DNA of 47,633 nt, taken from NCBI GenBank assembly GCA_902529805.1, contig CABZXU010000012.1:1-47633 (forward strand). Reading direction: 5' to 3'. The DNA is from an uncultured Marinoscillum sp. (GTDB taxonomy: Bacteria; Bacteroidota; Bacteroidia; Cytophagales; MED-G16). A program made the translations under genes and the position numbers. The notes below the pieces were generated by a model that was not told the origin of the DNA, ran no database searches, and was given only the letters and a program-made list of their open reading frames with translations. Of this stretch, positions 8,255-16,741 are shown one piece after another; the first letter of the stretch is position 1, and each line of letters opens with the position of its first letter.

Positions 8255-11035
8255 TTAGTTTAAGAATTCATCAAATGTTAAAGTCATGTACCATAACTTT
8301 CCAACAAAAGGACCTCCTGGTCTAGTTCTGTAATCACCACTTCCAATTCCAATATTGTTTCCACCTACTTTAACAATCGTTTTAAGGCTTTCAATTTTGT
8401 AATTTACCTGTGCGTCAAGAACAGAGTACTGAGGAACTTCCCATGCTTCAGCAAATGTGCTTTCATACAAAAATGAATCTGAAGTTCTAAAACTTGCAGA
8501 GAAACCTAAGTTTTTAACAAGTTGTCTATTTGAAAAAGTGAATCCATACATATTCTTCGGTGTATTGAAGTATGCTAAGAAATTACTTGCTTCAGAAGCA
8601 TAATCAACTTTATAGTCTTGGTAATTATAATTACCCTGCAACACAAAGTTAGAAGGTAAATTCCAAGTAAGACCGACACCAATACCCCATGATTTAACTA
8701 TATCTTGAGCATTGCTATGAACAGACCATCTAGTTCCTGGAGGAAGTGCAGCTCCTTTGTGAGTCGTTGCATTTTTTGATACAACTCTTACTCCAGATAA
8801 AAAGTCTTTATAATTTGTGCTATAATAGTTTATATCAGCCAAAAAGTTATCTCCAATTAGACCTTTATAACCAATTTCATAAGCACTCAGTCTTTCTGGT
8901 TTTACATAACTTACGTTAGTGGTTGCTAAGACTCCTGGAGTTCCACCAATTGGATTTCCAGAAATTGAGTCTAGAACACCTCCTGACGCTATAAATGCGT
9001 CGTAAGATTCAACAGAATACGCTCCACCTTCCATAACTCCATACCTTTCTGCATTATCTTTAGCAGATCCAAGTATAGTACCTGTACTAGAAGGGAAGTA
9101 GATATATTGTGCTTGAGTATCAGGGTTTCTAAATCCAGTTTGATAAGAAATTCTAAGATGACTGTTTTCAGCAAAAGAATAAACTATTGCTAACCTTGGG
9201 GTAACTCTACCTTTAAAGTTTTCATTTTTATCCCATCTTACTGATCCAGTAAACATTATGTCTTCCATCAATTCTTTTCTAACTTGAGCAAACGCTCCGT
9301 ATTCATTGATATTTATTCTGCTATTTGTTCCAGTTCCATCAGGATCCTCATTAAAAATTGTTCCTTCAGTAAAAATGGAATAATTTCTATAGTTGATGCC
9401 TAGTAATAGCCAATCAGCAGCATCAAAGTTTAAGTCGAAGTGCGTTAACTTGGAATTATCAAAAAATCCAGCACCTCCAGTAGCACTTTGAAATCTGTCT
9501 TTTATAACTTGATCTCTAACAGTATTAAATTCTGAAGAACCATTTGCAGGTATTCCACTATTTGCTTGACTTCTAGCCGCTTGATGAGCTGCTGAAGGAA
9601 CTCCAGCAGGAACTCCTGGTACATAGCCTTGCATAGAAGTTATGTAAGTTTGTAAATATGTTGGAACCCAACTTGCTAATGTAGGTTTGAATCTTTCATT
9701 CATAAAAATACCTAATGCAGTTAGGTTATATGAATCACCAGCATCAGTAGTTGATTGGTAGATATTCATATTCAGTTTATCTCCTTTAATTCCAAATTTC
9801 ATGAATTGCTGACCAAAATCTCTAAGAGCATATTTTTCAGTGCCTACATAAATTGAATTTCCTCCACCTTTTCTATATAAGAAAGAAGCTTCAGTATTAT
9901 CATTTATTCTGTAGTGTATTGATGCATCGTATTTCATATTACTAGCATCGTTATCTACAAGAAACTCTTCAGGAAAACCAGTTCTTCTAAGATCTAGTAA
10001 CCCTAATGAAGCGTATTGAGCACCACCTAATGATGCAGGAAATGCTATTTGTACTTCATCACCATAAACATTTAAACCATCAAAATTTGGTTGTCCAGTT
10101 AAGTTTATTGAAGAATCTGGATACATCTTATGTGTGCTATAATCATTAGCAGTCCAGTCTTGAGCTTCATCATATGAAAAGTTTACTTTTATAGCAATCT
10201 TATCATTAAAAGCTTTAGCATATCTAATATTGTATTTAGAATAATGATAATTATTATCACCTGTTGCCTGTGACGAAGTTACTCCTTGTGTAACTTGAAC
10301 AGATAACCCTTGATAATCAAATGGGCTTTTACTTGCCATCAACATTGTTCCGTTGTAGGCATTAGGACCATATAATGCAGATGAAGATCCAGGAATTAAT
10401 TCTACACTTTCTAAATCCAAAGGATTAATTCCAACAAGATTACCAGTTGGAAAATTTAATAGAGGTGCAGAAGTATCCATTCCATCAACAAGTTGAACAA
10501 ATCTAGTATTTGCATCTGTTGCAAACCCTCTAGTATTAACTGCAGGGAAGTTCATACTTCCTCTACTAACCTTTACACCTTTTATGTGTTCAAGTTGATC
10601 CATAAAATCAGCGGTTGATGCATTTTGGATAGCTAATAGATCCATTTTTTCAATTGTAACAGGCGCTTCAAGTATATTTTGAGCAACTCTAGATGCAGAA
10701 ACAACTATTTCTTTTCCAAGCATAGCTGATTCAAGCATAGTTATAGAAACATCAGAATCAGAATCATTAATTTCCAATTCTTGTGATTCATAACCCACAA
10801 TCGAAAAAACTAATGTTAACGGCGGCGCCGAATTAACATTCAAACTAAAGTTACCATCTTTATCAGAGATGGTACCAATTACTTTTCCTTTCACGAGAAT
10901 GTTAACTCCAATAAGAGCTTCATTACCATCTGTTACATTCCCAGAAACAGTAGTTTGTTGGGAGTATAGCTTTGAAGATAAAGATATAAACAATACAAAT
11001 GAAAGGCAGATTAATTTTGATACAAAATTATTCAT
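8255..11035 (-). CDS. TonB-dependent outer-membrane receptor with carboxypeptidase-D-like N-terminal domain
   Basis: 926 residues. A signal peptide (ending KLYSQ, about residue 25) is followed by a CarboxypepD_reg-like beta domain (about 27-110: VSGNVTDGNEALIGVNILVKG ... VFSIVGYESQE). The plug domain (about 115-235) includes EAPVTIEKMD, GVKVSRGSMN, VNTRGF and LYGPNAYNGTM. A 22-strand-type barrel ends in YMTLTFDEF. It imports an unknown substrate across the outer membrane using TonB energy. There is no SusD gene; the downstream partner is an SGNH esterase lipoprotein 8 bases away. It could take up lipids, esters or siderophore-like compounds; the pairing favours an ester or lipid product. No clear promoter was seen in the 89 bases before the start. 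Confidence 0.93.
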   Translation of the reverse strand: MNNFVSKLICLSFVLFISLSSKLYSQQTTVSGNVTDGNEALIGVNILVKGKVIGTISDKDGNFSLNVNSAPPLTLVFSIVGYESQELEINDSDSDVSITMLESAMLGKEIVVSASRVAQNILEAPVTIEKMDLLAIQNASTADFMDQLEHIKGVKVSRGSMNFPAVNTRGFATDANTRFVQLVDGMDTSAPLLNFPTGNLVGINPLDLESVELIPGSSSALYGPNAYNGTMLMASKSPFDYQGLSVQVTQGVTSSQATGDNNYHYSKYNIRYAKAFNDKIAIKVNFSYDEAQDWTANDYSTHKMYPDSSINLTGQPNFDGLNVYGDEVQIAFPASLGGAQYASLGLLDLRRTGFPEEFLVDNDASNMKYDASIHYRINDNTEASFLYRKGGGNSIYVGTEKYALRDFGQQFMKFGIKGDKLNMNIYQSTTDAGDSYNLTALGIFMNERFKPTLASWVPTYLQTYITSMQGYVPGVPAGVPSAAHQAARSQANSGIPANGSSEFNTVRDQVIKDRFQSATGGAGFFDNSKLTHFDLNFDAADWLLLGINYRNYSIFTEGTIFNEDPDGTGTNSRININEYGAFAQVRKELMEDIMFTGSVRWDKNENFKGRVTPRLAIVYSFAENSHLRISYQTGFRNPDTQAQYIYFPSSTGTILGSAKDNAERYGVMEGGAYSVESYDAFIASGGVLDSISGNPIGGTPGVLATTNVSYVKPERLSAYEIGYKGLIGDNFLADINYYSTNYKDFLSGVRVVSKNATTHKGAALPPGTRWSVHSNAQDIVKSWGIGVGLTWNLPSNFVLQGNYNYQDYKVDYASEASNFLAYFNTPKNMYGFTFSNRQLVKNLGFSASFRTSDSFLYESTFAEAWEVPQYSVLDAQVNYKIESLKTIVKVGGNNIGIGSGDYRTRPGGPFVGKLWYMTLTFDEFLN

Positions 11036-11124
11036 ACTCTTTATAGTTTAGTTTAATTTATAATAGTATACTTTATAAATAATTAATGTTATTTAATTAT
11101 GTAAAAATATTAAAAAAAATGAGT

Positions 11125-11466
11125 TTAATTATTATTGTTTGTTTTATTTTTTAGATACTCAATTAATTTATCACATAATTTATTTACCTCTTTAGACATG
11201 TGTTCATCTCCTGTTGAATTCAATATGCTCTGTCCAATTCCACCAATACAATCTATATAAAACCTTCTCATGTTATTAATTTCCATATCTTTTGTCCATA
11301 AATCTATTTTTAATGTATTCATTTTTTCATGGTCCCAAAGAGCTAAACTTATTGATTTTGTTTCAGAAAATTCATTTCCCATACTATCTTCTGCATTCCA
11401 GGTGATTTTTTCTGGAATCTTATCTTTATCAAGTGTAACTAAAAATTTAATTTGCGATGTTTTCAT
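11125..11466 (-). CDS. gldC: Gliding motility protein GldC
   Basis: 113 residues matching GldC over the whole length: an N-terminal IKFLVTLDKDKIPEKITW, then SISLALWDHEKMNTLKIDLWTKDM, and MRRFYIDCIGGIGQSIL. There is no signal peptide, so it is cytoplasmic. GldC supports gliding motility in Flavobacterium johnsoniae, where it lies beside gldB; its molecular role is poorly known. No gldB is present next to it here. It follows ribF by 10 bases in the same direction and probably belongs to the truB-ribF-gldC transcript. The gene alone does not prove that the cell glides, since GldC occurs in non-gliding relatives. Confidence 0.9.
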   Translation of the reverse strand: MKTSQIKFLVTLDKDKIPEKITWNAEDSMGNEFSETKSISLALWDHEKMNTLKIDLWTKDMEINNMRRFYIDCIGGIGQSILNSTGDEHMSKEVNKLCDKLIEYLKNKTNNNN

Positions 11467-11476
11467 AATTTACTAT

Positions 11477-12397
11477 TTATATTAATTCAGCCTTTTTTTT
11501 GTCTATTATTAATTGTTTTTTTAATTCATTCAAATTTTTGAATTTTTTTTCATTTCTTATCCGTTTAATAAAAACTATAGAAATTTTATTATTATAAATA
11601 TCTTTTGAAAATTTGAAAATATTTACTTCTATAGTTTTTTTTTTGTTTTCAATAGTTGGTTTGTATCCTATATTTAACATTCCTAAATATGTTTTTTTAT
11701 TTAAGATTACTTTTACTGCATAAACACCATTTTTTGGTAAAAGTTTTTTCGGTTCATTTATTTGAATATTAGCTGTTGGGAAATTGATTTTTCTTCCAAT
11801 TCCATTGCCTCTTACAACTTTACCATTTATTGAATATTTTCTTCCTAATAATTGATTTGCTGACTGTATTTTACCATTTATTAAATGTTCTCTGATTTTA
11901 GTAGAACTAATTGATATTTTGTCAACAGATTGTTTTGGTATTGATATGATATCGATATTAAATATGTTCTTATTTTCTTCTAAATACTTGATATTTCCTT
12001 CTCTATTTTTACCAAAATTATTATTGTACCCAATAAGAATACAATTTGTTTTTAATTCGTCTAAAAGAATATTCTTAACAAAGTTATATGCTGAGACTTT
12101 TGAAAACTTTAATGAAAAATCAATCACATATAAAATATCGATTTTATTTTCTTCAAAAATTTTAATTTTCTCATCTAATGATGTTAAAAGTTTAAAATCA
12201 TTATTTTTTTTTAAAACATACCTTGGGTGTGGCCAAAAAGTAATCAATATACTTTTTCCATTATTTTTTTTTGCTTTTTTGGTTATGGTTTGAAGAATTT
12301 TTTTATGGCCTAAATGTATCCCATCAAATGAACCAATAGTAGTAATATTAAAATTTGATTTCTGGATTTTTATAGTATTACTTTTTATTATCTTCAT
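11477..12397 (-). CDS. ribF: Bifunctional riboflavin kinase/FAD synthetase
   Basis: 306 residues. The N-terminal FMN adenylyltransferase domain has GSFDGIHLGH (22-31) and ISSTKIREHLINGKI (163-177, the ISSTxIR motif). The C-terminal riboflavin kinase domain has GRKINFPTANI (201-211) with the ATP/Mg-binding PTAN. It makes FMN, then FAD, from riboflavin and ATP. One detail is unusual: the segment normally written GxDFxFG reads IGYNNNFGKNREG (122-134), with Asn at the usual Asp. The start overlaps the end of truB by 20 bases, a long overlap but with no better downstream start, since the N-terminal strand before GSFDG is needed. Confidence 0.95.
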   Translation of the reverse strand: MKIIKSNTIKIQKSNFNITTIGSFDGIHLGHKKILQTITKKAKKNNGKSILITFWPHPRYVLKKNNDFKLLTSLDEKIKIFEENKIDILYVIDFSLKFSKVSAYNFVKNILLDELKTNCILIGYNNNFGKNREGNIKYLEENKNIFNIDIISIPKQSVDKISISSTKIREHLINGKIQSANQLLGRKYSINGKVVRGNGIGRKINFPTANIQINEPKKLLPKNGVYAVKVILNKKTYLGMLNIGYKPTIENKKKTIEVNIFKFSKDIYNNKISIVFIKRIRNEKKFKNLNELKKQLIIDKKKAELI

Positions 12398-13079
12398 TTA
12401 AATCTTTTTTTATTTTATTTATTAGTTTTTCAATTGCGACCGAATCCTTAATACTTATATTGCCAATTTTCGTTCTTTTTAATTCATTTAGAAAAGCTCC
12501 TACTTTTAGCTTATTGCCATAATCTCTTGCTATTGATCTTATATATGTTCCTTTTGAACAATTTATTACAAAATCAATTTTTGGTAAATTAATTGATGTT
12601 ATTTCAAATTTATTAATTCTTACTTCTCTCGGCTTTAAAATCACATTTTCTTTTTTTCTTGCTTTTTTATAAGCTCTTTCTCCATTAATTTTTATTGCTG
12701 AAAATTTTGGTGGAATCTGGTATTGATTTCCAATAAAAGATTTTGTTGTTTTCATTATTTTTTCTTCGGTAATATTCTTTATACTCTTACTACTAATGAA
12801 TTCAGTCTCTAAATCATGTGAAGGTGTGGTTTTCCCAATAACAAACGATCCAATATATTCTTTATCAAAATCTTGATATTCATGGATTTTTTTTGTGTAC
12901 TTACCAGTACAAACTATCAAAAGTCCAGAAGCAAGAGGATCTAAGGTGCCAGCATGACCAACTTTTTTTAACTTTAATGTGTTCCTAATTTTGTTAACTA
13001 TATCAAACGAAGTCCATCCGATAGGTTTATCAACTTTTAAAATAATTCCGTCTTCATACTTTTTCTTATTTGAACTCAT
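12378..13079 (-). CDS. truB: tRNA pseudouridine(55) synthase
   Basis: 233 residues. It converts U55 in the T-loop of tRNAs to pseudouridine. The catalytic motif GHAGTLDPLASGLL places the nucleophile Asp at residue 47. GIILKVDKPIGWTSFDIV (11-28) and the later CSKGTYIRSIARDYG block are typical of TruB. The protein is short at the C-terminus and has no PUA domain, as in other Bacteroidota TruB. In related genomes truB lies directly behind uppP; here a plus-strand gene pair (13163-15039) lies between them. It is the first gene of the truB-ribF-gldC group. Confidence 0.96.
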   Translation of the reverse strand: MSSNKKKYEDGIILKVDKPIGWTSFDIVNKIRNTLKLKKVGHAGTLDPLASGLLIVCTGKYTKKIHEYQDFDKEYIGSFVIGKTTPSHDLETEFISSKSIKNITEEKIMKTTKSFIGNQYQIPPKFSAIKINGERAYKKARKKENVILKPREVRINKFEITSINLPKIDFVINCSKGTYIRSIARDYGNKLKVGAFLNELKRTKIGNISIKDSVAIEKLINKIKKDLNEDNKK

Positions 13080-13162
13080 TTATTTTAAAGTAAATCTTAT
13101 TTAGTTTTGAAGAAAATATTTAAAATTAAACCTAAAGTTTTTTAATAGAGTATAAATATACT

Positions 13163-14599
13163 ATGAAGAAGATTACGATACTTTTTATTTTTCTATTTTC
13201 ATCAAAACTTTCTTTTGCTCAAGGTTTATTTAGTAATAAAACTCTTAAAAAACATAAAATAGAACTGGAAATTTTTAATGAAATTAATTTAGACAAATCT
13301 TTTGGATTTGGAGAGGGTTTAGTTTCAAGTAAATTTTCTAAAGAATTTAAAAAAAATGATTTAATAGTAAAAAATGATAAACCAAGATATTTTGTATCAA
13401 TATCTTATGGATGGTCTTTTAAAAATAAAATTGACTTAGTTGTTGAAAGTTTTAAAGGTCTAATAATTGACAAGGAAAATAATGATAAAATTGTAGCATC
13501 CTTTTTGTCTGATAGGGCAAAAGAGACAGACAATGTAATTAAAATTGTTATAAATAATTTATTAAAATTAATTCGAGAAAATTCAATTAATAGGGAGAAT
13601 AAATTTATTGATATTAATGACCACTTTAAAAAAATGGAACTAAATCTATGGGATTATTCAAGACCAGACTCACATGCTCCTATAAATATAACTGGAGATC
13701 ATTTTCATGATAAGGGAGGTCTGATGATTAGTTACAGATACATATTTAAAAATATGTCAGGTAATCTAAATGGAAATTCAGAAGTAAATATTGAGGATAT
13801 ATATAGAAACTATAATTCAATTAGTGAATCAAATCAAGTCGAATCTCACAAAGTTGGTTTTATGTATGGTATATCCACTAAAATAAATTTAATGACATCA
13901 ATAGGTTTTACTTTAAAAACTATGAATTTGCTTTCAAAAAAAAATCAATCTTTTCAAGCTAAATCATCTGGTATTAATGATATTAATCTTACAGCTCTTT
14001 ATAATATTGTTGATAAAAGTAGAAATAAAACACATTTAAATATTGGTATAAGTTTTCCTATTGGATCTATAAATGTCAATGATCAGTATTCTTCTTTTAG
14101 TATTACTAAACTTCCTTATAATATGCAAATAGGTTCTGGAACATGGAACACTCATCTTGGATTTACTACTTTTTTTCAATATGAAAAAATTTCTTTTGGA
14201 CTTCAACCTTCGTATAAGATTCATGTAGGAAAAAATTCTTATGATTATAGTTTCGGAAATATATTAGATGTAAACTATTGGGCTGCAATAAAAATCTCAA
14301 ATTCGATAAGTTTGAGTTTGAGTTTACAAAATAAATTCTCTGATAAAATAAGAGGTAGAGATCTTGAATTAACTTCAAATATTGTCCCTGAATCTAATCC
14401 TTATAACTACGGATTTTATGTTTTTAATTCAAGTATTGGAACAAATATTATACCACCTTACGGAAAATTAAAAAATATTAGAATTGGTATTGAATATTTT
14501 TTACCTTTGCTCCAAAATTATAATGGAATTCAGATGGGAGTAGATAATAATTTTGTAATTGGATTGCAATTTTCACCTGGATCAAATAAACATCACTGA
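13163..14599 (+). CDS. Two-domain outer-membrane barrel protein (metal-locus 'transporter' type C-terminal part)
   Basis: 478 residues with a signal peptide ending SFAQ (residue 20). Residues about 21-155 form a separate domain. Its IDLVVESFKGLIIDKENNDKIVASF pattern, followed by a helix of IVINNLLKLI type, loosely resembles DUF4136-like lipoproteins. From about residue 168, the segment DSHAPINITGDHFHDKGGLMISYRY starts a barrel. That opening matches a family often encoded beside copper and other metal resistance genes ('APIGxMGDHxHxKGEWMxSYRYM'). C-terminal strands with alternating hydrophobics run to the end. The function is unknown: efflux, import or sensing are all possible. The next gene, a small lipoprotein, starts 2 bases after its stop. 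The N-terminal assignment is weak; the barrel is better supported. Confidence 0.7.
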   Translation: MKKITILFIFLFSSKLSFAQGLFSNKTLKKHKIELEIFNEINLDKSFGFGEGLVSSKFSKEFKKNDLIVKNDKPRYFVSISYGWSFKNKIDLVVESFKGLIIDKENNDKIVASFLSDRAKETDNVIKIVINNLLKLIRENSINRENKFIDINDHFKKMELNLWDYSRPDSHAPINITGDHFHDKGGLMISYRYIFKNMSGNLNGNSEVNIEDIYRNYNSISESNQVESHKVGFMYGISTKINLMTSIGFTLKTMNLLSKKNQSFQAKSSGINDINLTALYNIVDKSRNKTHLNIGISFPIGSINVNDQYSSFSITKLPYNMQIGSGTWNTHLGFTTFFQYEKISFGLQPSYKIHVGKNSYDYSFGNILDVNYWAAIKISNSISLSLSLQNKFSDKIRGRDLELTSNIVPESNPYNYGFYVFNSSIGTNIIPPYGKLKNIRIGIEYFLPLLQNYNGIQMGVDNNFVIGLQFSPGSNKHH

Positions 14600-14601
14600 A
14601 T

Positions 14602-15039
14602 ATGAAAAAATTATTTTTATTTAGTTTTATGTTTTTATTTTTTGTAGGATGCTCATCTACTCCAAATAGTATATCAAATGTTCATTCTGAAAACATGACT
14701 TTATTATCTGAAATTATTAATCAACATGATGAAGTTATGAAAAAAATGTCAACTATTAACTCTTTAGAAAAGGATTTGTCTAACAAAGAAATAATTGATT
14801 CTAACATTGATTTAGCTATTCAAAATTTAAAAGATTCAAACATGTCAATGATGAGTTTTATGAAAAATTTTAGTGATCAGTTTCCTTACGACTCGTATCC
14901 TATGAATAAAAAAGTTGTAAAAAAAAATATAGACTTTTATAAGGATATAAATCTGAAATTAAATATTAAAAGAGATGAAATTTTGAAAATTGGAAAACAG
15001 TTTGAAGAATCAATAGCCAAGGCTGAGGAATTAATTTAA
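14602..15039 (+). CDS. Small helical lipoprotein
   Basis: 145 residues. The signal ends FFVGC, so Cys17 is the likely lipidation site. The rest is helical, Lys/Met/Asn-rich and probably coiled, with HDEVMKKMSTINSLEKDL and NMSMMSFMKNFSD. This pattern resembles short Bacteroidota lipoproteins often mislabelled 'viral A-type inclusion protein', whose MMxFM motif and HDExM start recur. No catalytic motif is visible. It forms a two-gene unit with the barrel protein just upstream, so it may act as its periplasmic or outer-membrane partner; the several Met and His could bind a metal, but that is speculation. The end overlaps the uppP-vanX stop by 9 bases in convergent orientation. Confidence 0.75.
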   Translation: MKKLFLFSFMFLFFVGCSSTPNSISNVHSENMTLLSEIINQHDEVMKKMSTINSLEKDLSNKEIIDSNIDLAIQNLKDSNMSMMSFMKNFSDQFPYDSYPMNKKVVKKNIDFYKDINLKLNIKRDEILKIGKQFEESIAKAEELI

Positions 15040-16518
15040 ATTTATTATTGAGTCTATTTCATTAAATTCTAAATTCATAATTTTGTTTTTACATAATTTG
15101 TAATCGTAATGCCACCATTCATATTCGTAAACCTCAAATCCATATTCTTTCATTGTATTAATTAAAAGATTTCTATTTTCTCTTTCTCTTTTTGTACCTC
15201 CATTATATGATGGATATGCTCTTTCAGTGAACTCATCGTATCCAGAAATCATTTTAATTATTTTTTTATTTTTAATATTATATAATCCAATATCTACTGC
15301 ACAGCCTCTGTTATGAACGGATCCTAATGATGGATCTGCTACAAAATTTTTTAAAGAATCTGGTGTTGCATCCCAAAACATTTTTGTTACAAACCACGGC
15401 CTATATGCGTCATATATTACTATTCCATATCCATAATTATTTAATTCTTGGTGAGCTTTTATTAACATTTTAGCGGCATCACTGATTAAAAATGCTCGAG
15501 GTTCGTCATAAAATGGTGTCTGCATAAAATTATTTTTTGTTGCATATCTTATATCAAGTTTAATTGTTGGATCTAATTTATAAATATCAACCAATTCACC
15601 AGATTTTTGTTCTAAACTATCTTCATTTGGTGGGTATGATTTTAAAGCTATTTCTTTTAATTCTTGTACAGGTAGAAGAGGCTCAATTGTGAAAATTCCT
15701 ATTTCTTTAGATTCTGAATTATGAAAGCTTGAAAAAATTGAGAATGATCCAATTATAAAGCAATAAATTGCAAAATAGATCAAATTACTTTTTTGAACTA
15801 TTTTTATCATCCATTTGCAAGCTATTATTCCACTAATTAATGCTGAAATAAAACCTATTATTAAAGAACTTAACTCTATATCTATTGTTAAAGATTCTAT
15901 AGAACTGAAATCTTTAAATAATTTTATAATCATAACTCCAAATATTGGAACAAGTACCATTAAAAATGAAAATTTTGTAGCTTCTTTTTTATTTATTTTT
16001 AATAATAAAGCTGTAGAAATTGTTATTCCAGATCTTGAAATTCCTGGTAAAATTGCTATTGATTGTGCTATACCAATTATAAAAGCAGAAAAAAAAGTGA
16101 CTTTTTTTTCTGAGTTTTTTTTTTGTATTTGAGTAACAGCTAAAATACTTGATGTGATTATTAGCATTAAGCCTACAAGAAGAATATTTCCATTAAATAA
16201 TGTTTCTATTTTTTCTTCAAAAAAAAATCCAATTAACCCTACAGGAACACTAGATAATAGTATTTTTAAAATTAATTGAGTGTCTTCATTATTTGAAAAC
16301 TTAAATAAAGAGTATAAAATTTTCTGAATATCTTTCTTAAAAACAATTATAATACTTAGAGCAGTTGCAATATGTACAACAATTGTAAATGACAAATTTT
16401 CAGAAGTATTGGTTTTTAGCAAATAAGATCCAAGCTCTAAATGACCACTGCTACTGATTGGCAAAAACTCAGTTAATCCTTGAATTATTCCAAGAATAAA
16501 TGCTTCCCAATTATTCAT
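15031..16518 (-). CDS. uppP: Undecaprenyl-diphosphatase fused to a VanX-type D-Ala-D-Ala dipeptidase
   Basis: 495 residues in one uninterrupted frame. Residues 1-265 are UppP/BacA: the QGLTE motif (Q13, E17), PISSSGHLELG (20-30), LPGISRSG (157-164, R162) and multiple membrane segments ending near 262. They dephosphorylate undecaprenyl pyrophosphate to recycle the lipid carrier of peptidoglycan. A linker (about 265-305) leads to an M15D domain. It has LDIRYATKNNF (321-331), YDAYRP (369-374, R373), SVHNRGCAVDIG (400-411, Zn ligands H402 and D409), SGYDEFTERAYP (425-436) and EWWHYD (467-472, E467 and H470). VanX/DdpX enzymes cleave free D-Ala-D-Ala. All expected catalytic residues of both halves are present. 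I know this dipeptidase family as a separate protein, so the fusion is unusual. The compartment of the second half depends on membrane topology. Confidence 0.93.
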   Translation of the reverse strand: MNNWEAFILGIIQGLTEFLPISSSGHLELGSYLLKTNTSENLSFTIVVHIATALSIIIVFKKDIQKILYSLFKFSNNEDTQLILKILLSSVPVGLIGFFFEEKIETLFNGNILLVGLMLIITSSILAVTQIQKKNSEKKVTFFSAFIIGIAQSIAILPGISRSGITISTALLLKINKKEATKFSFLMVLVPIFGVMIIKLFKDFSSIESLTIDIELSSLIIGFISALISGIIACKWMIKIVQKSNLIYFAIYCFIIGSFSIFSSFHNSESKEIGIFTIEPLLPVQELKEIALKSYPPNEDSLEQKSGELVDIYKLDPTIKLDIRYATKNNFMQTPFYDEPRAFLISDAAKMLIKAHQELNNYGYGIVIYDAYRPWFVTKMFWDATPDSLKNFVADPSLGSVHNRGCAVDIGLYNIKNKKIIKMISGYDEFTERAYPSYNGGTKRERENRNLLINTMKEYGFEVYEYEWWHYDYKLCKNKIMNLEFNEIDSIINLN

Positions 16519-16728
16519 TTAATTTTTAGTATTATGAAAAATTGCAAAAAACTCAATGATAAAACCCAGGAGAACAATTATTGGACCAAGGGTTATTCCA
16601 AGAAATCCAAATCCATAATCTTCTTGATCTAAAGACATTATTATGAAACCAATTGCAATGCAAATCACACCAGCAATCATGATTTTATAATTTGATTTGT
16701 CAAATGGAAGGTTGGATTTTTTATTCAT
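16519..16728 (-). CDS. DUF3098 family small membrane protein
   Basis: 69 residues with a polar N-terminus (SNLPFDKSNYKIM) and two membrane helices (about 15-33 and 43-63) joined by MSLDQEDYGFGFLGITLGP. Both the LPF...NY start and the two-helix pattern fit DUF3098. The function is unknown. In Bacteroidota it lies between ftsX and uppP, and that order is kept here, with the stop codon directly followed by the uppP start. A supporting role in envelope or division processes is inferred from the neighbours only. Confidence 0.88.
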   Translation of the reverse strand: MNKKSNLPFDKSNYKIMIAGVICIAIGFIIMSLDQEDYGFGFLGITLGPIIVLLGFIIEFFAIFHNTKN

Positions 16729-16741
16729 TAATTTTTTAAAA

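Noticed and set aside
8255-11035. SusC/SusD glycan locus
   Set aside because: No SusD-like lipoprotein or glycoside hydrolase is near; the partner is an SGNH hydrolase.
15600-15730. Frameshift or missing stop joining uppP and a separate dipeptidase gene
   Set aside because: The frame is continuous, with a plausible polar linker and no ATG with a signal peptide before the dipeptidase. An assembly error cannot be excluded, but nothing in the sequence suggests it.
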